Source: Opitutaceae bacterium (lineage in GTDB: Bacteria > Verrucomicrobiota > Verrucomicrobiia > Opitutales > Opitutaceae). From it: a stretch of 14,054 nt of DNA. The position numbers and the translations under genes were made by a program. The stretch is taken from NCBI GenBank assembly GCA_029979145.1, contig JAPOIC010000029.1:1-14054 (forward strand), in the 5' to 3' direction. Shown here piece by piece: positions 7,136-14,054 of this stretch (position 1 is its first letter; the number at the start of each line of letters is the position of its first letter). The notes beneath the pieces were generated by a model. It was not told where the DNA came from. It made no database searches and worked only from the letters and a program-made list of their open reading frames with translations.

Positions 7136-8338
7136 TCAGACCATCTGCGTCTTCGCGGCGCTGCCGCCAAAGAGCTCGCGCATCGCGCTCCATGCTTTGC
7201 GCAGGCCGGCGGGGCGCACCCCGCCCAAGGCATAAATCGCGGACAGCGCTTCCTCGTGGCCGCGGTAGCGCGGCGGCAGCAGGAAGCGCGTTTGGTTTTC
7301 GGCGTTGAGTAAAGTGGAGAAGAACAGCCCCTGTCCCACCACGAGTCCAGCGGCGGGCACGGTGACGGTCTTCTCCGGCAACACCAGCCACGGCTTGTAG
7401 GCGAAGCTCAGGCCCGTCTCGGTCTTGCGCAGGCGGCCATAGGTGCGCGGCGGGACTTCCGGCAGGTTGCCGCCGGCAAAGGCCTTGTTGTCATTCGGCG
7501 CAACCGTGAAGCGGCGGCGGCGCAGGGTGAAGAAATCCCAGCTGAAGAGCGTGCCAAACACCGTCAGGCGGAAGGCCCAGCCGGCGACGAGGTAGGCGAT
7601 GATGATTACCACGATCGAGAGCACCGCGCTGATCCACGGGTTGATCGTGGCGGTGAGCGTGAGCAGGCCGAGCAAGCCCGTGCGCATGCCCTTCAGGGCC
7701 GCGTCGATCGCGCCCCAGGGGCTGAGCAAAATCAGGACGTTGATCGCATGCGAGGCCATCCACACCACCGCGAAGACCGCGATGCCGAAAGGCACCGTCA
7801 GAAGATTGAGCAGCCACGAAAAATCGATCGCGCCGAAGTGCATCATGGCGAGCCCGGTGGTCACCGGTCCCGGCGCAGTGGGCGCCGGCGCCGAAAGCAT
7901 GTCGGAAAGCGCGACCATCGTGAACGGCACCACGGCGCCGGCGGCAACGAGACCCGAGGCCTTGTTTTCGATGGTCTCCAACACGTCCAGCGGCTTCTTG
8001 AAGCCCGGCGGCACGACACCGCCGAGCGAGTCCTTCGCGGCGACCAAGCCCACGAGCCCGAGGGCAGGCAGCCAAAAAGTCACCTGGGCGAACCACGGAA
8101 GATCCTCCGTGGGCCTGCCGGCTTTCTTGGCCGCGGCCCATTGATAGGCGCCATAGGCTCCGGTGCCGAGCAGGGGCGAGATCGCCATGCCGGTCACGGT
8201 CGTGACCGCGGCGGCCATGCCGGCACCAGGGGCGCCATTGGAAGTCGTGGCCGCCACCGGGCGGGACGCCGCCCACAGGGGGGTTACAACGAGACCGAGG
8301 ACAAAAACAACGAGAGCGAAGGGAAGGAGTCGTTTCAT
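7136..8338 (-). CDS. Uncharacterised multi-pass membrane protein
   Basis: 400 residues from the ATG at 8338 (MKRLLPFALVVFVLGLVV); an upstream in-frame ATG adds 16 polar residues ahead of this signal-like segment and is less likely. A purine-rich GGGGTGAAAG lies somewhat far upstream. Hydrophobic spans: 1-24 (signal or anchor), 42-66, 83-101, 128-148, 174-206 and 222-260. A polar C-terminal part of about 130 residues begins at TLRRRRFTVAPND; this basic run suggests the tail is on the cytosolic side. A conserved-looking loop, PPGFKKPLDVLETIENK (110-126), lies between helices. I recognise no named family and no catalytic motif. It follows the dehydrogenase/reductase fusion gene on the same strand after 63 bp, so the two may be co-transcribed, although a small hairpin (8366-8380) lies between them. 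Confidence 0.75.
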   Translation of the reverse strand: MKRLLPFALVVFVLGLVVTPLWAASRPVAATTSNGAPGAGMAAAVTTVTGMAISPLLGTGAYGAYQWAAAKKAGRPTEDLPWFAQVTFWLPALGLVGLVAAKDSLGGVVPPGFKKPLDVLETIENKASGLVAAGAVVPFTMVALSDMLSAPAPTAPGPVTTGLAMMHFGAIDFSWLLNLLTVPFGIAVFAVVWMASHAINVLILLSPWGAIDAALKGMRTGLLGLLTLTATINPWISAVLSIVVIIIAYLVAGWAFRLTVFGTLFSWDFFTLRRRRFTVAPNDNKAFAGGNLPEVPPRTYGRLRKTETGLSFAYKPWLVLPEKTVTVPAAGLVVGQGLFFSTLLNAENQTRFLLPPRYRGHEEALSAIYALGGVRPAGLRKAWSAMRELFGGSAAKTQMV

Positions 8339-8401
8339 CGCGGCTGGACTTTCACCCCAGAGTGGCCGCGAGGACCGCGGAGACAACAGCTTTTCCCGCC
8401 C

Positions 8402-10408
8402 TCAGGGCTTGGCGCGCTCGAGATTCAGCCACGAAATTTCGCGCGGCGTGAGCGTCACGCCAAGGCAGGGCAACGAGCTAACGGTCTCGCTCAACTGGCG
8501 CGGGCCGATGAGCGCAAAGGTCGGGAACGGCTGCGCGAGCACGTAGGCCGCGGCGATGGCGATGGGCGTCACGCCCTTCTTCTTCGCCAGGGCGTAGGCG
8601 CGTTCGCGGCGCTCAAAGTTGTCGTCAGAATACCAGCAGCGCACGAGCTCGGCGTCCTCGCGCTTGTCGCGACCCGCCCGGTCGGTGAAGAAGCCGCGCG
8701 CCTGGCTCGACCACGCGAGCACCGGGAGTTGGTGACGTTTAAGCCAGCGGCGCGACTCCACATCGGAGCACGAGATGCAGCCGGCCCAAACCGGGTCGAC
8801 CATGCGTGCGAGACTGAAGTTGTTGCTCACGACGATGAAGCCCTGGAGGCCCTTGCGCTTGGCGTAGCGGTTGGCGGCGGCGACGCGCGCCAGCGACCAG
8901 TTGGAACCGCCAAAGATCTTGATGCGCCCGGCCTGCACCTCGGCGTTGAGCGCGTCGACGAATTCGCCGACCGGCACCTCGAGATTGTCGCGGTGCAACA
9001 TATAGATGTCGGCGTAGTCCGTCTGCAATCGCTCCAGCGACTGGTGGAACTGATCGAGCATGTCGTCCGGATTGCAGAACGGCGTGTGCGCGCCCTTGGC
9101 GATGACGGCGACTTCGCGCCGAATGCCGCGATGACGAAGCCACCAGCCAAGGAGCTTTTCCTGCACGCCACCGAAGTAGATGTAGGCGGTGTCGAAGGTA
9201 TTGCCCCCGCGCTCCACGAAGTCGTCCCACATCGCCGCGCCGTGCGGCAGCGTGGTCTGGTTGTCGCAGCCCATGACCAGGCGCGAGACCGGCAGATCGA
9301 GTCCGGCGATCGAGGCCTGCGGGATCAGGTTCGTCGTGCGGCGGCGCAGGGATCGGCGCACATGGGTGTGGGTGAAGTTTTCCGGTTTCTCCTGCTCGAA
9401 GATCAGCCCGGCGGCGGCGCGCCAGCGATCGAGCGTCGCCATGTTGCCCAACGTGTCGGCCGTCGGCATGGCCGCGGTCTGGCGTTTCCCGTCGGCTAGG
9501 GCCCGCGCCACCACGTCGGCCTCGATGCCGTAAAGATTTTCCGAAGTCTTGGCGTTGAGCGTCTCGGTGCGGCCGTCGACGGTGACGTGAATGAGCGCGT
9601 CGGCACCCTCGCTCGGGACGATCCACGGCGACGGCACGTGAATCATGCCCTTGGTGCCGAAGATTCGCGCCGAGCTGTCCTGCGACACGCCAACGCTGCA
9701 GGCGACCTGCGCGACCAGACCATTCGCAAACTTCAGCGTGGCCGCGGCGGCCTCGTCGACGCCGGTTTCGGGCCGCAGATTCGCCGAGCCGGAAACTTCG
9801 ATCGGGTCGAGGAACGGCTTGCCCGCCATGGCGCCGGCGATGAGGCGCGAAAACGACACGGGGTAACAGCCGACATCCATGATGCCGCCGCCGCCCAAGG
9901 CGTTGGACCAGAGCCGGCCCTCGGGATTGAACGGCGCGAAGAAGCCCAGCGTGGCCTGCACGAGCTTCACGTCGCCGATCGCGCCGGAACGCACGAGTTC
10001 CAGCACTTTCTGCGTCTGCGGGTGGCTGCGATACATGAACGCCTCCATCAGCAGCACGCCGTGCTCCTGCGCGGCGGTGGTGATAACCATGGCCTCGGCG
10101 TGATTCAGGCCGATCGGCTTCTCGCACAAGATGTGTTTGCCGGCCTCGGCCGCCTTGACCGCCCACTCGACGTGCTGGGGGTGCGGCGTGGCGATGTAGA
10201 CCGCCTGCACCTCGGGATCCGCGAGCAGCGCCTCATAGCTGCCGTGCGCGCGCGGCACGCCAAACTCCTGCGCAAACCGGTCGGCGCTCGCTTGCGTGCG
10301 GCTGCCGACGGCGACGAGCCGGCCGAGTTGCGAGCGGGCGACGCCGGTGGCGAAAATGCCTGCGATGCGGCCCGTGCTCAGGATGCCCCAACCAAGTCGT
10401 TGATTCAT
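8402..10408 (-). CDS. Gfo/Idh/MocA dehydrogenase fused to aldo/keto reductase
   Basis: 668 residues in one uninterrupted frame. Residues 1-340 are a complete Gfo/Idh/MocA oxidoreductase: a Rossmann start GWGILSTGRIAGIF, VYIATPHPQH, the catalytic-lysine motif CEKP (K97), and the C-terminal block GGGGIMDVGCYPV (172-184). After a short basic linker (351-358), residues 362-668 are a complete aldo/keto reductase with the tetrad D406, Y411 (FDTAYIY), K438 (VIAKG) and H472 (YMLHRDN), and a late cofactor stretch FALIGPRQLSE. Both halves should use NAD(P), so the protein could catalyse paired oxidation and reduction of a sugar or cyclitol; the substrate is unknown. The frame stays open upstream to 11251, but that stretch is antisense to the methyltransferase gene; MNQRLGWG at 10408 is the family-like start. 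It diverges from the TrmH-type gene over 87 bp. Confidence 0.93.
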   Translation of the reverse strand: MNQRLGWGILSTGRIAGIFATGVARSQLGRLVAVGSRTQASADRFAQEFGVPRAHGSYEALLADPEVQAVYIATPHPQHVEWAVKAAEAGKHILCEKPIGLNHAEAMVITTAAQEHGVLLMEAFMYRSHPQTQKVLELVRSGAIGDVKLVQATLGFFAPFNPEGRLWSNALGGGGIMDVGCYPVSFSRLIAGAMAGKPFLDPIEVSGSANLRPETGVDEAAAATLKFANGLVAQVACSVGVSQDSSARIFGTKGMIHVPSPWIVPSEGADALIHVTVDGRTETLNAKTSENLYGIEADVVARALADGKRQTAAMPTADTLGNMATLDRWRAAAGLIFEQEKPENFTHTHVRRSLRRRTTNLIPQASIAGLDLPVSRLVMGCDNQTTLPHGAAMWDDFVERGGNTFDTAYIYFGGVQEKLLGWWLRHRGIRREVAVIAKGAHTPFCNPDDMLDQFHQSLERLQTDYADIYMLHRDNLEVPVGEFVDALNAEVQAGRIKIFGGSNWSLARVAAANRYAKRKGLQGFIVVSNNFSLARMVDPVWAGCISCSDVESRRWLKRHQLPVLAWSSQARGFFTDRAGRDKREDAELVRCWYSDDNFERRERAYALAKKKGVTPIAIAAAYVLAQPFPTFALIGPRQLSETVSSLPCLGVTLTPREISWLNLERAKP

Positions 10409-10495
10409 ACAGGAGCCGCACGCTTGCGGGTTTGCCGGCGCGATGCAACCACGAGAAGGATTGCGCCGGCCCGGCCCGGCGCGGATGCTCCGGCC

Positions 10496-11239
10496 GTGTT
10501 GACCAAGGCCGAATTGCAAAGCCTGCGCGCCCTGCGCGAAAAGAAGAACCGCGAGGCGGAGGGGTGCTTCGTCGTCGAGGGGGTCAAGGTCGTGGGCGAA
10601 CTGCTCGCGGCGGGCTTCGCCTTCGACGCCCTCTATGCCACCCCGGCGTGGATCCCGCCCGCCGGGACAGCCAATGTCACGGTCATCCCGCCGGCCGAAA
10701 TGGCCCGCGCCAGCCACTTTCCCACCCCGACCGAGGTCCTCGCCGTCGGAACGATCAAGCGTCCACCCTTGCCCGAGGGTGCGCTGGCTCACGGCCTGAC
10801 CCTCATGCTCGATGGCGTGCAGGACCCCGGGAACGTCGGCACCCTCCTCCGCATCGCCGATTGGTATGCGATCGATCGCGTGGTGCTTTCGCCGGACTGC
10901 GCCGACCTCTTTTCCCAAAAAGTGATCAACGCCAGCAAGGGGTCCTTCGCCCGCGTCGTGGTGCACGTCGCCGACCTGCCCGCGGTCTTGGTCGGCGTGC
11001 CGGCCACGGTGCCCGTGCTCGGCTGCGACCTCACCGGCGACGATGTCCACGCCCTCCCCCCGCTGCGCGACGCCGTGATCGTCATCGGCAGCGAAGGCCA
11101 GGGCCTCTCCCCGGCCGTGCAGGTCAAGGTCACGCGCTCCATCACCATCCCCCGCCACGGCGCCGCCGAATCCCTCAACGCCGGCGTCGCCGCCGCAATC
11201 GTCTTGGACAACCTCCGCCGCGCGCAGGCCACCGGCTGA
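10496..11239 (+). CDS. TrmH-family RNA 2'-O-methyltransferase
   Basis: 247 residues. A SPOUT (SpoU/TrmH) methyltransferase moving a methyl group from S-adenosylmethionine to a ribose 2'-OH of rRNA or tRNA. The N-terminal 90 residues are the L30e-like RNA-binding part (SLRALREKKNREAEGCFVVEG). The knotted catalytic domain shows motif 1, DGVQDPGNVGTLLRIADW (N113, R119), motif 2, VIGSEGQGLS (198-203), and motif 3, IPRHGAAESLNAGVAAAI (S226, N228). Whether the target is 23S rRNA (RlmB-like) or another RNA cannot be decided. There is no ATG in a suitable place: the start is GTG at 10496 or TTG at 10499, which fits where homology begins. It reads away from the fusion gene and ends 5 bp before the paired palindromes at 11245. 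Confidence 0.9.
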   Translation: MLTKAELQSLRALREKKNREAEGCFVVEGVKVVGELLAAGFAFDALYATPAWIPPAGTANVTVIPPAEMARASHFPTPTEVLAVGTIKRPPLPEGALAHGLTLMLDGVQDPGNVGTLLRIADWYAIDRVVLSPDCADLFSQKVINASKGSFARVVVHVADLPAVLVGVPATVPVLGCDLTGDDVHALPPLRDAVIVIGSEGQGLSPAVQVKVTRSITIPRHGAAESLNAGVAAAIVLDNLRRAQATG

Positions 11240-11244
11240 AATTA

Positions 11245-11340
11245 GTAACATAATACGTTACAAAACAGTAGGAACGAATCGCCCTTCCTGTGCAGCCGGG
11301 GATTCGGTGCGCCTCGGGAAGTTGTAACGTAATACGTTAC
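11245..11340. repeat. Paired 17-bp palindromes, unit 2
   Basis: GTAACATAATACGTTAC at 11245-11261 (one mismatch from a perfect palindrome) and GTAACGTAATACGTTAC at 11324-11340 (extending to a perfect 21-mer) lie 79 bp apart centre to centre. The unit fills the space between two convergent gene ends, 5 bp after the TrmH-type stop and 44 bp past the stop of the sugar-binding protein gene, where promoter control is not expected. Inner sequence shares GGA(A)CGAA and a GGCGCRCC-type patch with unit 1 but is otherwise diverged; the CGGGCGCGCCCG inner palindrome is not kept. Confidence 0.7.
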
Positions 11341-11384
11341 AAACTGCTGCTGGCGGGAGGCGCACCAGTTGCCGGGCGAGAATT

Positions 11385-13001
11385 TCAGCGGTCGACGGCG
11401 GGGCCGTCGCGCAGGACCGCCACGGCTTCATACAGGCGGGCTTCGGAAAGATTCTGGCTGCCCTCGCGTTCCATGCGCGAGCGGCGGCGTTCAGGATCCA
11501 CGCCTTCCAGCCGGTCGAGCACGCTAAGCGAGGTAAGCGGACCGAGATCGCGGCGCAGGCTGAGATAACCGTTGCGCACCTCCGCCTCCACGTCGCGACG
11601 CAACGCCTCGGGGAAACGCGGTTCGAGCGCGCCGAGGAAGGGCTCCACGCCGCCGTTGGGCGAGATCAGGAGATGCAATTCCTGTTCCCACACATCCCGC
11701 GTCTCGGATCCGAAGCCGCGCATGAAATCCGTGCGCACGACGAAACCGCGGAAATCCGGCAGGTAAGTCTGCGCGTATTCGGGCACGGGCACCTCGCGGA
11801 TCACCGGGAGCCAGCCGCTCTTTTCAGCGAAGAGGCCGTTGCCCTCGTAGCTCGTGATGAAGCGCAGGAAGTCGATGGCCTCCGCTTTGTGTTTGCCGGA
11901 TTTGTTGAGGTAAAACGCCATCGCCCCGCCGCCGGCGCCCTCGGAAACGGGCGACCACGCGTAGTGGCCCCAATAGTGGTCGTCCATCGTGGGGTAAGGC
12001 ATCTTGGCCACACCCACTTCGAAGGGCGCCAGCCGGCGCAGGCTCGTGGCGTCCCAAGTGCCGGTCACGATGATGAGCGCGCGGCTGCGGAGAAACTCCT
12101 GCACGGCGGCATCGCGATCGAGTTGACGGAAGCCGGGCCGCAGGTGCTTCGAGACCTCGCGAATCGTCTCCAGGCCGCGCTCGAGCTCCGGCCGGCGGTA
12201 ATTCCAGCTGCCGCGCACAAACTCGACCGCGGAGTCCCGCGAGTCGGGCCCCTGCAGATAAAAGCGATCCATGTCCGCCAGCACGTCGAGACCGCTGCGG
12301 CTGACCAAGGGAAACATCAGGACCATGCCGTTGAACTGGCTGCCCGCGAGGAGCGAGTAGGCCGTGCCGTGGGCGGCGTTGTGGGCCTTCAAACGTTCGC
12401 CCAGCGCGAGCAGCTCGGTGAAGGTCGCGGGCGGCGTGGTGTCGCCGGACACCTCTTGCAGGAGCTCCGGGTTGTAGAACATCCGCATCGTCACCATGCA
12501 GAGCGTGACCGCGTAGTAGTTGCTGAGATTCTCGATGTAGGTGTCGGGCGGGGTGTTGAGGCCGTCGACAAAGGTGTCGCGCCAGCGCACGCCTTCCAGC
12601 GGGGTGCCGACGTTGTAGGGGTTGGATTCCTCGAGGTAGCTGGAGATGGGGTCGAAGAACCGCGGGGGAATGTCGCTCACGCCGCCGATGAAGCTGCCAA
12701 ATTCGATGATGTCAGCCGACTCGCCGCCGATGAGCTGCGTGCGCAACCACTGCTTGTAGACTTTGCCCGGCACCATGACCTGCTCGACGTTGATGTGCGG
12801 ATTGAGCTCCTCGTAGCGTTCGATCAGCGCATCCATCGCCGCGGGCGGGCCTTCCTCGATCTGCCAGTGGGCAATGCGGATGGTGACCCGGCCGTCGTCG
12901 GACAGCACAGTGCCCGGACGCGTCAGCACGATGTAGGCGGCGACGCCATAGGCGGCCAAGGCGAGGAGAATGCCGGCGATCTGGCGATGGCGCGGTTTCA
13001 T
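11385..13001 (-). CDS. ABC-type sugar-binding protein, membrane-anchored (family 1)
   Basis: 538 residues, longer than the usual 400-450 for family 1 extracellular solute-binding proteins. A single N-terminal hydrophobic helix (about 9-27) without a lipobox cysteine suggests an uncleaved anchor or Sec signal. The two-lobed binding fold is recognisable: VTIRIAHWQIEEGPPAAMDALIERYEELNPHI at the first strand, QWLRTQLIGGESADIIEFGS, MRMFYNPELLQE with TFTELLALGERLK, then ALIIVTGTWDATSL, MPYPT and a late FLRFITSYEGNGLFAEKSGWLPV. The role is capture of a sugar or oligosaccharide for import. The start codon overlaps the upstream stop (ATGA, 12998-13001), with GAAGG 7 bases before it, so translation is coupled to the upstream helical protein. 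No permease or ATPase follows: the next gene is the convergent methyltransferase. The C-terminal 90 residues are unusually charged. Confidence 0.92.
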   Translation of the reverse strand: MKPRHRQIAGILLALAAYGVAAYIVLTRPGTVLSDDGRVTIRIAHWQIEEGPPAAMDALIERYEELNPHINVEQVMVPGKVYKQWLRTQLIGGESADIIEFGSFIGGVSDIPPRFFDPISSYLEESNPYNVGTPLEGVRWRDTFVDGLNTPPDTYIENLSNYYAVTLCMVTMRMFYNPELLQEVSGDTTPPATFTELLALGERLKAHNAAHGTAYSLLAGSQFNGMVLMFPLVSRSGLDVLADMDRFYLQGPDSRDSAVEFVRGSWNYRRPELERGLETIREVSKHLRPGFRQLDRDAAVQEFLRSRALIIVTGTWDATSLRRLAPFEVGVAKMPYPTMDDHYWGHYAWSPVSEGAGGGAMAFYLNKSGKHKAEAIDFLRFITSYEGNGLFAEKSGWLPVIREVPVPEYAQTYLPDFRGFVVRTDFMRGFGSETRDVWEQELHLLISPNGGVEPFLGALEPRFPEALRRDVEAEVRNGYLSLRRDLGPLTSLSVLDRLEGVDPERRRSRMEREGSQNLSEARLYEAVAVLRDGPAVDR

Positions 13002-13822
13002 GCCCCACCCTTCTTGGTGCCCACCGGCACCGGCTGGCCGGCGGCACGCTGGTCGAGGAGATAGATTCGTGGATCGCGCGGGTAATCCCGCCGCAGCTTC
13101 TCGCGGAATGTATCCGACACCTCATGGCGGCCCAGCTGCCACGCGACGTTGCATATCTGCACGACTTGATCCGCGGCCGGCATGCCCCGCAGGCCGCCGA
13201 TGGACTCTGACGCCAGCAAGTGTTCGAGCGTGCGGGCGGGGTCGAGCCCGTAAAACATCAGGCCGCGGGCCGCGAGCCGGTGCAGGTCGCGGCGCGTCAC
13301 CGGATCCGTCACGCCGGTCAGCAGCGACTCCACCGCGGCGATACGCGCGGCGGGCGCAGCGGCGGGCAGGACGTAGATCTCCAGCAGCGCAAGCTTCACC
13401 CGGGCGAGATCCGCCCAGTGATCGGTGACCTCGCCGGTCAGCAGCCGCCGGTAGCAGTCGGCGGCGCGATCGTTGTCCGGCACCGCGCGAAACACCTGCG
13501 CGATGCGGCCGAGCAGGAAGAGGCTCGCGCGCCCGATCTCGTCGTCTGCCTGTGCGTCATGCAGCGCCGTCAGACGCCGCTCCACTTCGGCGATGCGTGC
13601 CTCCGTGACGGTTTGCTGCGACAAGGCCACGACGGCGGTGCAGAATTCGCGCTCGCGCGCGTTTGCCGGGTCGGCCGGTGCCGGCAAGTCATCAAGGGCG
13701 ATCTCGGCTTCCTTGATCAGGTAGGTCGAGACCATGCGCCAAACGTCGGAGTCCGGCGCCGCCGCCACGGGCGTGACGACGGCAAGGCCGAGCAGCATCA
13801 ACAGCGGGGTAACGCGGGGCAT
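12998..13822 (-). CDS. Secreted alpha-helical (TPR-like) protein coupled to the sugar-binding protein
   Basis: 274 residues from the ATG at 13822; an in-frame ATG at 13879 would add 19 residues in front of an already complete signal peptide (MPRVTPLLMLLGLAVVTPVAAA, cleaved before PDSD). The mature part is helical and repeat-like, with lines such as GRIAQVFRAVPDNDRAADCYRRLL and VCNVAWQLGRHEV-type helices (read here as QICNVAWQLGRHEVSDTF) that resemble degenerate tetratricopeptide repeats, suggesting a periplasmic protein-protein interaction role. No catalytic motif is seen. The stop overlaps the start of the sugar-binding protein gene by four bases, so the two are surely one transcript, and the AraC-type gene lies 117 bp upstream on the same strand. 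A function supporting the sugar-binding protein is inferred from this coupling alone. Confidence 0.77.
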   Translation of the reverse strand: MPRVTPLLMLLGLAVVTPVAAAPDSDVWRMVSTYLIKEAEIALDDLPAPADPANAREREFCTAVVALSQQTVTEARIAEVERRLTALHDAQADDEIGRASLFLLGRIAQVFRAVPDNDRAADCYRRLLTGEVTDHWADLARVKLALLEIYVLPAAAPAARIAAVESLLTGVTDPVTRRDLHRLAARGLMFYGLDPARTLEHLLASESIGGLRGMPAADQVVQICNVAWQLGRHEVSDTFREKLRRDYPRDPRIYLLDQRAAGQPVPVGTKKGGA

Positions 13823-13939
13823 CGCGCCGAGAGTGCGCCCGCCGCGCCGGGCCACAAGGCAAACTTGCGGCCATGACACGCCGGTCTCGCGAAATCTATT
13901 TCTTCAACGGCAGGCCGGCCGCGCGACGAAAGTGACGAA

Positions 13940-14054
13940 CTAACCGTCTGCGTGCGCCGCGCCCCAGGAGTCCGCGCGCAAACGGCGCGGCGGCACGCCG
14001 TAGACCTGTTTCACCCAGCGCGAAAAATGAAACGGCGTCTGAAAGCCGCATCGA
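13940..14054 (-). CDS. AraC-family transcriptional regulator, C-terminal end only
   Basis: Only the last 37 codons lie in the window; the gene enters from the right edge and stops at TAG 13942-13940. CGFQTPFHFSRWVKQVYGVP followed by PRRLR is the second helix-turn-helix and closing signature of AraC/XylS DNA-binding domains (usual form GF-x5-FSR-x-FK-x3-G-x-P-x2-[FY]R). A short tail, ADSWGAAHADG, follows. It reads in the same direction as the helical protein and sugar-binding protein genes, so it is a plausible regulator of them, but the effector-binding domain is outside the window. Confidence 0.9.
   Translation of the reverse strand, partial: RCGFQTPFHFSRWVKQVYGVPPRRLRADSWGAAHADG

Noticed and set aside
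8366..8380. Hairpin CCGCG / CGCGG as a terminator after the fusion gene
   Set aside because: Only 5 bp of stem and no T-run on the transcribed side.
7748..9499. 583-codon plus-strand open frame
   Set aside because: It lies opposite the membrane protein and fusion genes, both of which show real family motifs or membrane spans; its own translation is low-complexity R/H/G-rich.
10409..11251. Upstream extension of the fusion protein frame on the minus strand (about 280 more residues)
   Set aside because: It is antisense to the TrmH-type gene, has shadow-like composition, and the recognisable Rossmann start begins at 10408.
11673..13064. 463-codon plus-strand open frame
   Set aside because: It is the antisense shadow of the sugar-binding protein gene, with no recognisable motif.
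13873..13935. 20-residue plus-strand open frame (MTRRSREIYFF...) between the AraC gene and the helical-protein gene
   Set aside because: Too short, no ribosome site, no family resemblance, and it is antisense to the leader of the minus-strand genes.
1..14054. CRISPR arrays, tRNA or rRNA genes, transposases, integrases, toxin-antitoxin or defence genes
   Set aside because: No repeat-spacer pattern, cloverleaf, or family motif of these kinds was seen on either strand.

Overview
The window is a very GC-rich bacterial segment with short intergenic gaps, many weak or absent Shine-Dalgarno sequences and mixed gene directions. The gene content (a PL22-like oligogalacturonate lyase, a cytosolic heparinase II/III protein, a Gfo/Idh/MocA dehydrogenase fused to an aldo/keto reductase, an anchored sugar-binding protein beside an AraC regulator, and many uncharacterised secreted proteins) suggests a carbohydrate-degrading Verrucomicrobiota, most likely of the Opitutaceae type. 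That placement is inference from gene content and style; no marker gene is present.

Layout. 1-191 (-): window-edge start of a possible secreted/lipoprotein gene with an in-frame TGA. 284-760 (+): exported thioredoxin-fold protein without CxxC. 889-1743 (+): phytanoyl-CoA dioxygenase-family gene broken by one TAA. 1760-2194 (-): DoxX-like membrane protein. 2334-2427: a paired-palindrome repeat. 2462-3715 (-): PL22-like lyase, divergent from 3761-4459 (+), an unknown protein with an N-terminal hydrophobic segment. 4464-5021 (-): anti-sigma-like plus PAS protein, divergent from 5167-7026 (+), heparinase II/III. 7136-8338 (-): unknown multi-pass membrane protein. 8402-10408 (-): dehydrogenase/aldo-keto reductase fusion, divergent from 10496-11239 (+), a TrmH-family RNA methyltransferase. 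11245-11340: second copy of the paired-palindrome repeat. 11385-13822 (-): a coupled pair, an alpha-helical periplasmic protein then an ABC-type sugar-binding protein. 13940-14054 (-): C-terminal end of an AraC regulator.

Together, the enzymes fit breakdown of acidic (uronate-containing) oligosaccharides: binding and uptake by the solute-binding protein, lyase cleavage by the PL22-like and heparinase-like enzymes, and redox processing of the resulting sugars by the fusion enzyme, possibly under AraC control. This is a loose neighbourhood rather than one operon. There are no SusC/SusD proteins, sulfatases or ABC permeases here.

I found no defence system, CRISPR array, rRNA, tRNA or insertion sequence. 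The most unusual signal is a ~95-bp unit bounded by near-identical 17-bp palindromes that occurs twice, about 9 kb apart, each time just beyond the 3' end of a minus-strand sugar-related gene. Second is a pair of hairpins whose stems differ but whose flanks and loop core are shared.
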